A DNA stretch of 64,000 bases, from positions 3,509,606 to 3,573,605 of the forward strand of contig OX578149.1 in NCBI GenBank assembly GCA_951213105.1. The letters are read 5' to 3'. The position numbers and the translations under genes are program-made. The notes under the pieces are model-generated. The model saw only the letters and a list, made by a program, of their open reading frames with translations, was not told the DNA's origin and made no database searches. This document shows positions 1 through 12,604 of this stretch, piece after piece. Positions within the stretch are counted from its first letter, which is position 1. Every line of letters starts with the position of its first letter. The DNA comes from Amaurobius ferox. Its lineage: Eukaryota > Arthropoda > Arachnida > Araneae > Amaurobiidae.

Positions 1-339
1 ATTTTAAAATCTATTATCTTAGAAACAGTTTAAATCAATAAATGCATTTCTGAAAGAAATACGGAATATACATTTTTATACAGTCCCCCGGTCCTACCCA
101 TTATATTTAGGAAAATCATCCTCATACAATATTATGCAAAATAAAAAAAATCATTCTTTTACAACCAAAATTGACCAACTTATAGCTGTTTAAAGTGGGA
201 GCATTTTTTGTACTGAGAAATGGTCAATACGGTCCCTGATTGGTTAGTTGCCTGAAACGGGATATTTTTATGCATGGAAAAGCGACTTAAGTCATAAAGT
301 TTAATGCTTCATAACTCTGTGAATTTTGGTCGTAAAAGG

Positions 340-371
<32 letters not shown>

Positions 372-507
372 CACGAAATTGTATGAGGATGATTTTCCTA
401 AATATAATTGGTAGGACCGGGAAACCGTATAAAAATTTATATTTCGTATTTCTTTCAGAAATGTATTTATTGATTTAAACTGTTTTTAAGATAATGGATT
501 TTAAAAT
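1..507. repeat. Fold-back (long inverted-repeat) element
   Basis: Bases 1-20 are the reverse complement, with one mismatch, of bases 488-507. The two strands stay complementary inward: about 1-140 pairs with about 370-507, and weaker pairing continues to about 160-205 against 270-345. The centre is near 254. The right arm is joined to the loop by a T tract (about 340-371). There is no coding capacity. This is a MITE-like or fold-back element; the left end coincides with the window edge, so its true end and any target duplication cannot be judged. Confidence 0.8.
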
Positions 508-779
508 TTAAAACATTTTTGCAATTGGAAGTATATCTCTCTGACTAATGGTTGAGGAAATAGCCATTGGGCACCGATAGCATTGCACTGTATATAAAAA
601 TCTTCCAATTTAAACTCTTGCAAAACATTAATAATTAAGAAAACTTTTTTTCCCTACGAATATACAACCCAGAAGGGTGAGTCCCAGAGGGGTGAGTATT
701 ATCCCAGAAGGGTGAGGGGGGACGTCTGTCATTGCCTAGATGACTCAGAAATGCACACAGTGGCAATCACTGATCATTT

Positions 780-960
780 GCCACCCAATTTTGATCAAAC
801 CCAATGGAGGTACAACCACAGGGATCATACCCTCCTCCTCCTGTTCACCACCTCTCTTATGGACCTATGGATTTAATATGTCCATACTCTGCATAAGCAC
901 AGGAATTGTTTGCGTGGCAGTGGGGATAAAACTCGGGTCAAGCAAGGGGAAGGGACAAAA
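780..960 (-). repeat. Degenerate SINE-like copy
   Basis: This segment aligns by eye to the body of the SINE copies at 61080-61260 and 61331-61510: the shared landmarks are gccacccaatttt, cacagggaycrtaccctcc, a CTC-rich stretch, ggacctatgg, atttaatrtg, and ggcagtggggataaaactcgg, the last corresponding to the region around the B box. The tRNA-like head is too decayed to recognise here. An 80-codon reading frame across it is a chance product of the repeat, not a gene. Confidence 0.55.
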
Positions 961-2272
961 ATGTAATTTGTTTGGTTCATGAAAGTGTCTAATGCCCAAT
1001 CCTGCTTTCGCATCCTTGAATAATAATGTTATATGTGCATGCTTCTTTAATTTATCTGTCTTTCAAAAACTTTTACAGAACAGCAACTCCCAGGCATCAC
1101 ATTTATTTTAAATTACAATTTCTTCTGAAACAGTAATATAAACTTTATAATTATGAACAAAATGAACAGGTGAAAAAGAAGGCAACAACTCCAGAAAGAG
1201 AAGCAACACACCAAATTTGAATTTTCACCTATTCTTTGTGTACAATACATAAGATGTAGTTTGCAAGTTTAGAATTATATTTGGTGATAGCAATCAGTAT
1301 GAGTGGTAACCTATTAACTAATCAGGGGCTGTGAGTGACATCACAGTTAGACAAGAAATGTAATAGAAGCAATGAGATAACTTATTAATGTTCCATTTAC
1401 CTTGCTCAGAATTAGCTTGATTTAATCATAATCAAGCACCATAACACTCCAGAAAACATTTACTACATTCATCATAAACTTTTCTCAAAGAGACTTGATC
1501 ATCATTGTCATTTCCAATAAATACTATTTGCTTAGGTTGCAACTTCTGTATGCAAATTTAGACTTGCTCCTTCCTCTATGCAAATTTAGAACACTTATAA
1601 AGAAACAAAAGTGTTGAATAAAAAATTTTAAACTTTATAAAACTGTAAAAATTCACTCAAACTCCGGTCTAAAATAATCTGAAATTTAAATACTTTGTTA
1701 GTAATAATGTCCTTTTAATCAACAGTTTATGTTCTTGCTAATGAACTATTTAAATTTCAGATTTACATACCTACTTTATTTGAAAAGAAATGTCCCTGTA
1801 AGAATTGCCATCTTAGGTTACAACTTATACTAAAATGGGAAGGAAATTTGCCATTGTTTTTGTATTTTAAGGATAGAATTCTAATCACAAGTCAGAAGGA
1901 CATGTTGTATTCCTGCAATATCACCAGAACTGGTATCAAATAATTTCCCTTCTGCTTAGAAATTTCTGGTATAATTTTCTCCATTTCAATCATCTTCCAT
2001 CTTCTCTTTTCACTATTTTATTTGACGAAGTTAGCTTATGTGGCCTCTTAAGCCAAATGGTTCCTTCATATTTGAATTTCATTTTTTTTTCTGTTGTTTA
2101 TAATTGTTTGTTTCTATTCATTCTGCTATCTGTTCTCTTACCTCCTTATTTTCTACTTTCTTTCTTGTGTGGTTTTGTGTGTTTAGTTTCCTGTCTGCCA
2201 TTTGGTTTCTTCTCTTTCATTTCTTGAAAACTTATTTTCTTCTAATAAATAATTTGGCATCACGTCTGATGT

Positions 2273-2531
2273 TAAAATAGCAAAATCAAACACACATCCA
2301 TAACAGAAGGTCTTTATTTCACTTAAGACGTACAAAAGTTTAAAACAGGCCATAGCGCTTTCGAGCATACGTATGCTCTTCATCAGTGGCTACACGGAAA
2401 ACTTTTCCGTGTAGCCACTGATGAAGAGCATACTTATGCTCGAAAGCGCTATAACCTGTTTTAAACTTTTGTACGTCTTAAGGAAGTGAAATAAAGACCT
2501 TCTGTTATGGATGTGTGATTGATTTTGCTAT
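2273..2531. repeat. Near-perfect palindrome (fold-back MITE), about 128-bp arms
   Basis: The left arm (about 2273-2401) is complementary to the right arm (about 2403-2531) around a one-base centre at 2402, within CACGGAAAACTTTTCCGTG. Divergence is only a few substitutions and small indels, for example cgtatgctc against cttatgctc. Outer ends read tagcaaaatc and gattttgcta. With essentially no loop, transcripts would fold into one long duplex. No coding sequence is present. Confidence 0.9.
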
Positions 2532-2636
2532 TCTTTTCTACCTGCAGCTACGTGTACTATCCTCAGTTGTTGTTCTGTTTAATAAGTGAGGTTGCGCTTC
2601 TTGTTGGTCCTGAAGATGAAGGTTTTAAACTGATAG

Positions 2637-3680
2637 ATTAGTTTATTTTTGCATAGATTCTGTATTCTATGTTTATTTTATCATATCACAACTTCTAGTT
2701 TAAAGATAATTTTTTCTGTCAGCTTTCATTCAGTAAACTCATAAAGATTAATGGATTTACCATTTTTTTCTTATCCCCTGTCCCCCTAAGAATCAAAATC
2801 CATCCTCTCTAAGTTTAATATTTTTTCAGTTTAAGGTACCTTTATTATATTTGAAGATAAAAGAATTGATATTTTATTAAAATCAAGTAACTTTTAAACA
2901 ACAAATATGAGACTGTGTGTGTGTAATTCAAGATGGAGTGGAAACAGGCCCTCTGATGATTATAAGTCATAATTGTTTGGTAGACTAGCTTTTTTTTTTT
3001 ACATAGATTCAGTATTTTATGTTTATTTTATCATATCACAACTTCTAGTTTAAAGATAATTTTTTCTGTCAACTTTCATTCAGTAAACTCATAAAGATTA
3101 ATGGATTTACCATTTTTTTCTTCTCCCCTGTCCCCCTAAGAATTAAAATCCATCCTCTCTAAGTTTAATATTTTTTCAGTTTAAGGTACCTTTATTATAT
3201 TTGAAGATAAAAGAATTGATATTTTATTAAAATCAAGTAACTTTTAAACAACAAATATGAGACTGTGTGTGTAATTCAAGAGTGAGTGGAAACAGGCCCT
3301 CTGATGATTATAACTCATAATTGTTTGGTAGACTAGCTTATTTTTACATAGATTCTGTATTTTATGTTTATTTTATCATATCACAACTTCTAGTTTAAAG
3401 ATAATTTTTTCTGTCAGCTTTCATTCAGTAAACTCATAAAGATTAATGGATTTACCATTTTTTTCTTATCCCCTGTCCCCCCTAAGAATCAAAATCCATC
3501 CTCTCTAAGTTTAATATTTTTTCAGTTTAAGGTACCTTTATTATATTTGAAGATAAAAGAATTGATATTTTATTAAAATCAAGTAACTTTTAAACAACAA
3601 ATATGAGGCTGTGTGTGTAATTCAAGATGAAATGGAAACAGGCCCTCTGGTGATTATAAGTCATAATTGTTTGGTGTTTC
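2637..3680. repeat. Tandem triplication, period about 346 bp
   Basis: Three head-to-tail copies share the anchor atagattctgtatt (near 2653, 3001 and 3347), a common middle ending in atggatttaccattttttt, and the end ggaaacaggccctctgatgattataa. The copies differ by only a few substitutions, one GT-repeat length change and one inserted C, so the expansion looks recent. It is AT-rich and non-coding. Confidence 0.9.
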
Positions 3681-4535
3681 ATGAAAAATGAAATTCTGTG
3701 TTATTTTTCATATTTTCTATGTTTTTTTGTGAAACACTTAGATTAGAAATCTGCATCCTGTTACTGAAGAGCACCAGCATGCCCACTCTTGTTAATTTAA
3801 TGCTTTCCTTAATTTTTAAGTAGTACTTGTAAATATTTGACATGTGTGTTTTTTAAGATAATATATAAAAGTAGGAAATTGTCAATATAGGTAAATCAAT
3901 GAACTTTTAACTTACCCGTATCAATGTAGGGAACAAATCTGTAATTATGATAAAATAGGATATTCACCCAGCACCCCCTGGTCTTAATAAAAAAAGTTAA
4001 ATAAAATGTTGCTGTTTACAAACCAGTTATAAACCTTTTTTCTTCACCCTGTATTTATAATCATATAACAATATTAATTTATATATAAATTATTTTATCT
4101 ATGTATAAACACACGTTTTACATTGATTTACATCTTAGCATTTAGATGCCTTATTAAGTCATCCTAAAAACTGTGTTGAAAAATTTACACTAGATATTAG
4201 TTGGGAAAACTTTCTTGAACAAGTAAAAACAAAAAAAAAACACTTTGTACTATAGTACAGCTCATGTGTTTCAGCTACTAGAACTTTATAAAAAATCAAA
4301 TTTTAAACTGTTAACTGTATTATTCTAAAATAATGCAAATATTACACAAGTCCAAATATTAATTTTCTGTAATGTAGAAAAGATATGTGTACACATAACT
4401 TGTTTATAAAATATTTTTATAATTTTACAAAATATTTTCATTATTTACTCTGAAAGTGGTGTTGGTGCTTTTTTGAAAAATTATAATTATGAACTTGGCC
4501 TTTGCAACTTCATGCAGCTAAATTGTATATGAATC

Positions 4536-4650
4536 GGATACCGGTTATGTGAAAACCCCAGGCCGTCCGACTCGTCCAGAGGACTTAGAGTATCTATTTG
4601 GATGGCCGGGAAGGCGAATGACTTACTGAAGGATACCGGCTATGTGGAAA
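4536..4650. repeat. GC-richer repeat fragment related to the 61-kb SINE edge
   Basis: A short segment clearly unlike its AT-rich surroundings. ggataccggttatgtg (4536-4551) recurs as ggataccggctatgtg (4631-4646), and the block gtatctatttggatggccgggaagg resembles gtaactatttggacggccaggaag beside the SINE at 61056. Probably a fragment of the same repeat family. Confidence 0.4.
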
Positions 4651-5757
4651 AACTGAAACTGTCAGCTCCCATCCCATAGAAGTTTCCCAAAATTGTGGCT
4701 TCTTGCTGCAATTACAGATGTCAACTATTCCATGACGATGAGCACATAATAAACATGAAACTAGTCCATGAATCCTGTTATCTGTAATCTTCTAAAAATG
4801 TATTAGTTTAATTCTCAAAATATATTCATGCTGAAATATTGACAAAACCATATAATTAACTATACAAATACTGAAATACACTTTACTGCTAATCAAAAAA
4901 GACTTCTTTCTTTCTTTTAAGGAAGAGAAAGTATTTATTTTAAGCACTATTACCACTATTTCATTAAAATATAGATGCATTTTGCAAAAAATCAAGGAAA
5001 AATGGAAGTGTTCTTTGAAAATATTAAATCTTAAATAACATGAGCAGTTGTGGATTGCATTGTTTCTGGGAAAATGGAGGTATGGCGGATTCCATATATA
5101 CTGGTGGCCAAAATTATCTTTATATACATAACCTAAAAATAAGCTATGCAAGTGTTGTGCACGAAGTATGTTTCCCTGCGAACTTCTGCATTTCAAGAAT
5201 TGATGTGATGTTTATTGACTCAAAACAGTTTTTGTATGTATCTTTCCAAAGTATCATTTGGAAAGAATTTTTGAAGTGGCGAGCTATTTTTCGAGTCATT
5301 TAAAAACTAGGCAGACATTGATGAAAGTAGCAACTTGTTTCATAATTAGTTCTGTATTGTATGCCCTCATATTCAATTTTTCAGTTTGTATTTATGTGTT
5401 ACAAAGCTATGTATTCACCCCCAAAAAATTTATTCAATTATATTGAACAGTTGTTGAAGAATCAGTGCTTTTATACATGTAAAGATTATTTTGGACACCC
5501 ATACAGTAAAATCTCCGTGGTCTGAGCCTCCTTTTGAGTACTCTTCAGCCCAAATTGATTTGTTATAATCTAGAAATTGCACATTTAAATATGGAACCAC
5601 AAAACTTTGTAACCTACGTCTGCTATGTAAAATATTAGCAAATGCCTTTACAATTTGTACTTTATTTTCAAAAAATATTTTTCCTTAACATTCAAGTTAT
5701 GATTAGAGATAACTCTGCATAATTGAAAGAAATTTTTTACCTAGCATTTCCAACATA

Positions 5758-6937
5758 CACCTGGCCAAAAAAAAAGTCAGGCAAGTTAATATTTTGTTGG
5801 ACCACCTTTAGCACAAATTATAGCATGCATTCATCGTGGCATTGTGTCTATGAGTTCATGTAATGTATCAATGCTTATTTGTGCACAGATTTTCCTTAAC
5901 ATTTTGCCAAGTTCCTTGGTTGATGAAGAAAGAGTGACGCGACTCCTTAGCTGCTTCTCCAGTATATCCCACATATCTTCAATTGACTTGAGGTCAGTAC
6001 TTTGTGGTAGCCCATTCAAGTGTATGAACAAGGCCTCTTGCTCCTCAAACCATTCTTTCACAAATTTAGCTCAATGAATCATGGCATTATCATCCTGGAA
6101 TATGCCATTGTCCTCAGGGAAGAAAAAATGCCATTGATGAAATAAGATGGTCATTCAGTATGCTCAGGTATTCAACTGGCTTCATTTTATTGCTGCATAA
6201 TATTGCTGTACCTAGACCAGCCGAACAGAAGCATCCCCAGATCATAACACATCCTCCTGAGGCCTGTGCAGTACAGGAAGGATCCAAGGCAGTTTCCTTC
6301 TAATTCTGATGCATCCATCATGTTGGAAGAGAGTCAATCTGGACTCATTGAACCACATGATTTTCCCCCACTGCTCAGTAGTTCATTCTTTGTGTTCATA
6401 GGGAATTGGAGTCTTTTTTTTTCCAATTACTCTCAGTAACCAGTGGTTTCCTTTTTGAAACACAGCTGTTTAATCCCAGTCCTTTGAGTTCTCGTCTCAT
6501 GCTCTTGCTTCCACTATTGAACATGATTGTGAGTTTTTGGGTCAATTTTTGCAATTTGATTTCACTAAGTGTTTTAATGATCTTCTGTCATGATTTTTCA
6601 GTACTGTTTTTTGATCACACATTTTCTGCAAAGTTGATGGTCCACCACCATCTTTCCAAGATTTAATAATGCGCTGGACAGTTTGTTATCCAGTGTCAGT
6701 GATTTCTGCAATCTCCTTGGGCCCTTTTTTAACTCTGTGACATCTTTTCTGTGACCGTGTATAACATATTCAGCCATGATTGCTGTGAACTGATTAGTTG
6801 CATGCTAATACTATTACATTTAAAAGTTGTATTGCCTGCAAAATTATGTAAAATTTTGAAATGCATCACCACTTCATCCCTCCTCAATATTTGCATATTT
6901 CAACTCACAGCACGATTTTGTTTTTGGCCAGGCAGTG
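5758..6937 (-). mobile_element. Decayed Tc1/mariner-superfamily element
   Basis: Termini are cacctggccaaaaa on the left and, inverted, cactgcctggccaaaaa on the right. Each is flanked by TA (5756-5757 and 6938-6939), the target duplication of this superfamily. The length of about 1.18 kb is somewhat short for Tc1-like elements. The only recognisable coding matter is the C-terminal half of a transposase on the minus strand, with stops. The element is inactive. Confidence 0.8.
5831..6130 (-). pseudogene. Tc1-like transposase remnant (C-terminal catalytic part)
   Basis: On the minus strand a QDDNAMIH motif (DDE catalytic region, second Asp) is followed by an in-frame TGA, then KFVKEWFEEQ, a PQSTDLKSIEDMWD block equivalent to the family's PQSPDLNPIExLWD (third acidic residue), and a C terminus ending LIDTMPR as in Tc1 transposases. 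The N-terminal DNA-binding region cannot be read. Family assignment rests on these motifs. Reading resumes at Met 6061 for 76 residues but is not a functional gene. Confidence 0.8.
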
Positions 6938-7126
6938 TATGTTAATAAAAAGTAATTAGAGTTTTATACTATACAAAAAAAAAAAAAATTTAAGTAATTT
7001 ACCAAACTGGAAAGTACCAATGGTTACTACTTTCACTAGTTTTTAATTCACTTGTTTCTATAGTTACTGTTTGAAATGGAAATGCCTCTTACCTAAAAAT
7101 AATAAAGCTTTTCAGGTTAAACAATA

Positions 7127-7144
7127 GTGTGTGTGTGTGTGTGT
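7127..7144. repeat. (GT)n microsatellite
   Basis: A run of about nine GT units within otherwise featureless intronic sequence. Confidence 0.9.
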
Positions 7145-9391
7145 CACCAACTTGATTACAATAGTTAAGAGTTTCCCCACTAAGTCACTTGAGCCTATAG
7201 TCTGTACATACTATGTACAAAATGCTGACTGTGTACTACTATGTGTTTACAGTGTATATCTGCCAAGTATTCTGATTTGTCCAGAATTTTTCTATTTTAA
7301 ATAATATGTCCTGGAAATCTGATTTTTCAAAGCAGATGCACATTTGTCAATTTTTATGGATTATCCATAAAATTTATGAATTTCTTCTTAATTTTACGGA
7401 TGGATCTCCTCCTTTTTTACGTTTTGATTGGTGCAATCGAAATTTGTAATATTTGCATTGGTACTGATGAAAGTACTTGTCAAGTTTATCACACTATAAC
7501 GCAATCTAGAAGCAATTGTTATGAATTCAAAAGCATCCATTTCCATCCATATTTTGTATCAAATTATTTTAATTAATAGAAGCTGAATTTTCATTTCTTA
7601 GTATGTTTTATTATTAATTTTAGTGAAATATAAATTATTTTTTTTAATCCGACTTCGTGCTGTGCAGTAATATTAATAAAGCATCCTTTTCCATCCATCC
7701 AGATTTTCGAAGAATCCAAAGTTGGGGAAGCAGAACTATTGACTTTTTGTATTGTCTGTAGAAATGATTTTTTTCTTTTAAATAAATTTTTCCTAAAAAT
7801 TACAATTGCGTAATTCAGTTTATATTCTTGGCAACAAAGAGAGCCTTTCAAAGTGAAAAATGTCCTAAATGTGTGTTAAAATATGAAATAATATTGATAC
7901 ATAAATAATATTTATCAATGAATAACAAATAAAAACAACTGTGCATGCTTAATGACAATTTATGCATTTCAACCCTTTTGTGATGTTGGTTGCCACGTGA
8001 ATGAAATGTGACACATTAGTGTGCATATTGATGCCATGTCAAGTGTGTCTATTTCTCCTCCAGGTTGGCAGTGTTTATACAGAACATTAGCATTTTGTTT
8101 TTCATTATGATAACAGAATTTAAACAATATGTTTGCATTTAATTTTGGAGAAAATTTAAGTTTATCCCCAGACAATGCACAGGCAAGCCTTTAATGACTG
8201 AACTATGAGGAAATGTGTTTTCTGTATTTCAAATGACTTGAATTGTCAACAAGTCAAAGAGAAAAAAAATGTTTTTTTTAAATCTGCAGAATAGAATCAT
8301 TGAAAAAATTTAAGATATCACTTGTGTTTTCTGGCTTTTGCACTACGACATACATGTATGACATATATGACATGGCACTGTGCTAAGATGTTTTGGATGA
8401 AAAATAAAATATCTGTCATTTTGCATATTTCCTACTCTCCCAATCTAGCATTGTGTTCCCCTAAGAAGGCTAAAAGAGAGACTAAAAGATGTTTCTGGGG
8501 GGGGGGGGAATGGTGCTAAACAGTATACCAAAGCAGAGCTTTGTAATGCTTCTGGTAGTTGGAAAAGCACTGGAACAAGTGTGTGGCATCTCAAGGGGAA
8601 TATATTGACAAGGTGATAAGTTTTCTTCGACTATTAATTTTTTAGTGATTGCAGGAACTTTGGGGCACCTCTTTATATTCAAGGAAAATAGAATGTAAAA
8701 TAAATTTAATAAAAGTTGAAGCTCTCAAACAAAGAAAATGTTTTAAACTTGCTTACAAACAAACTTGCAAAAAAGAATAGTGAACAAACACACTCGTAAT
8801 GAGGCAAAAGTGCAAGTTCTGACAATTGTGTAAAAATGTTCATTCTGATATATATGTAAGGTGTAAAGGAATTAAAATAATCATTTACCATTATTACAAG
8901 ATTACTCTACTTAAATATATTGGAAAACATGCATATTCTACATTAATGCTGTTTGATATGAAAACCTACCAATATATATATTAAAAAATATATATATTAA
9001 CTAACAAATGTTGGAACTAAAAATAACAAGGTAAATGTTTTGTTTAAAAAATTTTACTTGGCATTAATAGTTAATAAAACATGTTTCATTTGTATTAATT
9101 TTAGGAATATCACAAGATCTAAAAGGAACCGATACCAAATATCCGATAATATCAGATTGTCGAAGATCTGACACCGAATACCAGTACTGATTATATTGAT
9201 ATTACATGCAAAAAATTTATGGCATTTCAGGCATTATTTATAAATAGCCACCTTCATAAATATTAAAAAATGAAGCAATTTATCATGCACATGATACTAC
9301 ATTATATGTGCGTTTGCAAATCATAATAAAAGAATGATCCTAAATTAATAAATACCACTGTCTACAGCATGGTCCCTAAATATCTCCTAGA

Positions 9392-9470
9392 AAGCATGGC
9401 CACTTGCAGTGACATGCCTGCTGTGCAGGCATAGTGCCAGTTCATATCCCACTTTGACCCAGTCACATTT
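9392..9470 (+). repeat. Possible tRNA-derived SINE head
   Basis: The order tggccacttgcagtg (A-box-like), the hairpin TGCCTGC-TGT-GCAGGCA (anticodon-arm-like), then cagttcatatccca (B-box-like, compare GGTTCRANTCC), resembles a tRNA-derived Pol III promoter. Both boxes have several mismatches. It lies inside the hAT-like element and would be a passenger or captured SINE. Confidence 0.3.
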
Positions 9471-10324
9471 TAAAAAATCTTTTAATTTGCAATAGCTTTT
9501 TTGCAGTAGCTGTAGACCGCATAGCCAGTCTCTGCACACATGCTATCTGGGTACTCCAGTTACCCGGATACACCTTAAATAAAGACCTTTTACCCATTGC
9601 ACTGTTGTAAAGTACTTCAGCCTCTGTTAATTGGGTGTAGGACTTTTGTTAAAAAGCATGTACCTAGCAGGCGCATAGGCTGTTCAGTCTGCTAAGTGCC
9701 TTTCACCTACTTTTCGACTGATGCATGGACGTGGAGGTTCAGAAGGATACAAAATAAAGTTGTAAGAATGAATGGTTAGCATGCAAGTAAGCTTAGTAGA
9801 AAAGACAACTTCCAATATCTGAAGATCCCATCCAATACTTTTTTGTTTTAAACTCAGTTTGTGAAAAAAAAAACACTATCTCCATTATTTCCTACGCTAT
9901 CACACAGAACATGAAAGTACAAAATTAATAAAAGTAAAAAAGTCTAAAGTTGATCTCGTGACATTCACGGTACCAAATTTAACAACTAAAATCAAAAATA
10001 AATTAAAATATACCACAAGAGACAACATCATGCAAATGCTAAATTCCAACATTCAAACTTTCTAGATGCTCCAGTTCTCAAATTATTTTTTAAAAATGAG
10101 CATATCCTTATTGTTTACCCAAAACAAACTAGCCAATAAGGTTCAACATCCAAAAAATTAATATGTACCACAAAAGACAATGACATACTAAATTTGGACT
10201 GTTTAGCTGCTTTGATTTTCGAGTTATTCTCTAAATACATTTCTACAGTGGGCCAGGACGAGCTAGCCTGATAAAGTTCAAAATCCAAAGAATTAAAATG
10301 CACCTTAAAAAACTATGTGCTATA

Positions 10325-10375
10325 AGTAGTATATATATGTACGTGGTGTGCTCATACGTACATATATATACTACT
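10325..10375. repeat. Perfect 20-bp inverted repeat with 11-nt loop
   Basis: Arm agtagtatatatatgtacgt (10325-10344) is exactly complementary to 10356-10375. The loop is ggtgtgctcat. It could form a stable hairpin or cruciform. AT dinucleotide expansion may explain part of the arm, but the shared agtagt and gtacgt ends go beyond a simple microsatellite. Confidence 0.85.
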
Positions 10376-12604
10376 GCTATATTTGGAAATTCTAGTAGAT
10401 TCCCCTCTTTATGGGTCACGAATCGTGCTGTGGATCAGATTTCCCTTACATTTTAAACTGTGGACTAGGTTGCGGGCCAACCAGTAAAATTATTTATTAC
10501 ATACCTTATCATACTTTTTTTTATTAAGAATAACTGGATACATTGTTTTACAGAGGTTACAAACTGTAAACAGCAGAAAATTGTACATATAGAGATTTAA
10601 AAACTACTGAATTAAATTTTGAAATTCAATTTAATTATGGGTCAGGTATTCGTATCACATGCTGCAGTTTGGGTCAGGTTGCAGATCGACAATTTTCTTT
10701 GTTACAGGTGTAATTCTACTTTGTAGCTGCTCTGGTTCTCGAGTTATTTTAAGAAAACAAGTACATTCCTGTTAAATTTGGATTTTCTAGCCACTCTGGT
10801 TGTTAAATTATTCCCCCAAAACCAGTGCATTCAAATAATGGGCCCAGGATGGATTAAATAATATAAATAATAAGGTTCAAATTAAAATGTACCAAAAAGA
10901 CAATGATACACTATATTTCATGTTACTGTGATTAATAGAACTTGATTAGTTAGGGCCTCAAAGATTTAAATTACACTGACAAATAAACACAAGATCAAAT
11001 TTAAAGGTTGTGAGGAAAATATTAAACAAAAATTGTATCTATCAGTTTATTGGTTCTCAAATATTAAAAATACATATATATATTGGCAAAATTGATAATT
11101 GGTATCGATAATTGGTATCAGATATCTAAACACCCTTAATTTTAGAGAATATAGTAGATTTTGTGTTTATATCATCAAACTTTTAGTTTAAAAGTACTGG
11201 AAAATTAATATTTCATATCTTTTAGACATATATATACATATATACACACACACACTATTAATTTGAAGCCATTTTTCTTGCAACACCTATTTCTGTAGTT
11301 TTTTTAAAACTACAGAAATTTATTTCAGAAAAATTTCTTCCCTAAATCAACATCACTAATGTGTCCAAATAGGTTTTTTTTTTTCAAGAAAAACCACAAA
11401 ATAATGCAACATTCACCAAAAACCAAGCATGGGTGATGATTGTCAAAATGTTTATTAAGATTTTTTCTGTAGCATCCACTCACCCCTTCTTTTAGGCAAA
11501 ATCTTGATCTTTCATTTAACGTTATATTTTGAAATCTTCCTCCACATATTGCATTGTTTAAAATACCTGTCTTTAGCATTTTCCTTTTTTCAGGTAAATA
11601 TATATATAATAAAAATATAATATGAAAATCCAATGATAATATATATATATATATACATATAAAGAATTTTATTATAAATACCAGTGACCTATCTTTATTG
11701 AAAATGGTCTGTAGAGCATATGTGAAATGAAATAAAAATGGTCTGAAGAGTATATGTGAATTTTAAAATGGACTCAACTAATGGCTGGAAAAAAATTCAA
11801 TTAGAAATAATACAGGTACTAAATAGGTATTAAATACCCCTCTTTCCCTGTTTCATATATAAGGTAAGCAATTGAAAATTGGATTACATTTTGTGAAAGT
11901 TTGGTAAATATAAGCCTGTAACTACACCCAAAGATTAAATGATTATATAAAGTATTATAAATCATATATGTAATACAAGTACTTAAGGTACTAATCCCTT
12001 TATTCCCTGCAGTAACTTACATGGTGTAAATACATGAATAGTGTAATAAATGAAAAGAATCAAATTGAAAAACTTCACATGGAGCTAGGCCTTTCCTGGC
12101 TTTCAATAATTTTAACATGAAAAAGAAAATAGATTAGAAAAATTGAAAAATATTTCCAAAACCATGTATGTTTTCAAGGGCCATACCTGGTTCGTTAATA
12201 CTGAAATTCTAAGTTTCTGTGTGCATAACTGTATATTGTATTACAGAAATTATTCACATGGCCGTACGTTATATATATATATATATTTCTTTAGTTGATT
12301 CTGCTGAAGACATTGTTCAAAAAGGCTTGGTCTCTTTCTTATTTATAATTAAAAACACTTTGGTCTTAGATCCCAAATAATCATACTTGGATCTCTTTTA
12401 TGGTGTGTAAAAGTGCATTTGCATTTCACTAGAAATGTTTTCTGAAAATATTTATTTTACTTTTTGAACTTTAAATTTTTCAATTATCATAGCTTCTGAT
12501 AACTTATTGGAGTTATATTTTGAACTTTGTGGTTTCCTTGGGGTTAAATAAACTTTTGGTATGCTTATAGCTGAAACTGTTGCTAATGTAATAAAACTAT
12601 AAAA

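Larger units (their letters stand above)
9105..11137. mobile_element. Non-autonomous hAT-like element
   Basis: The 2,033-bp segment is bounded by the identical octamer AATTTTAG at 9097-9104 and 11138-11145, the 8-bp target duplication expected of hAT transposons. Both edges carry gataccaa-type motifs in inverted orientation: gatctaaaaggaaccgatacc on the left and, inverted from the right, gggtgtttagatatctgatacc. A GGTGTNNNGATATC-like end is typical of hAT termini, from memory. There is no transposase, and the terminal inverted repeat is weak, so the element is old or internally derived. Confidence 0.55.

Noticed and set aside
740..982. 80-codon reading frame
   Set aside because: It coincides with a degenerate SINE body that recurs at 61 kb; coding appearance is incidental.
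4792..5196. 134-codon minus frame
   Set aside because: No recognisable motif, strongly AT-driven composition (Phe/Ile/Lys/Tyr), overlapping an equally open frame on the other strand.
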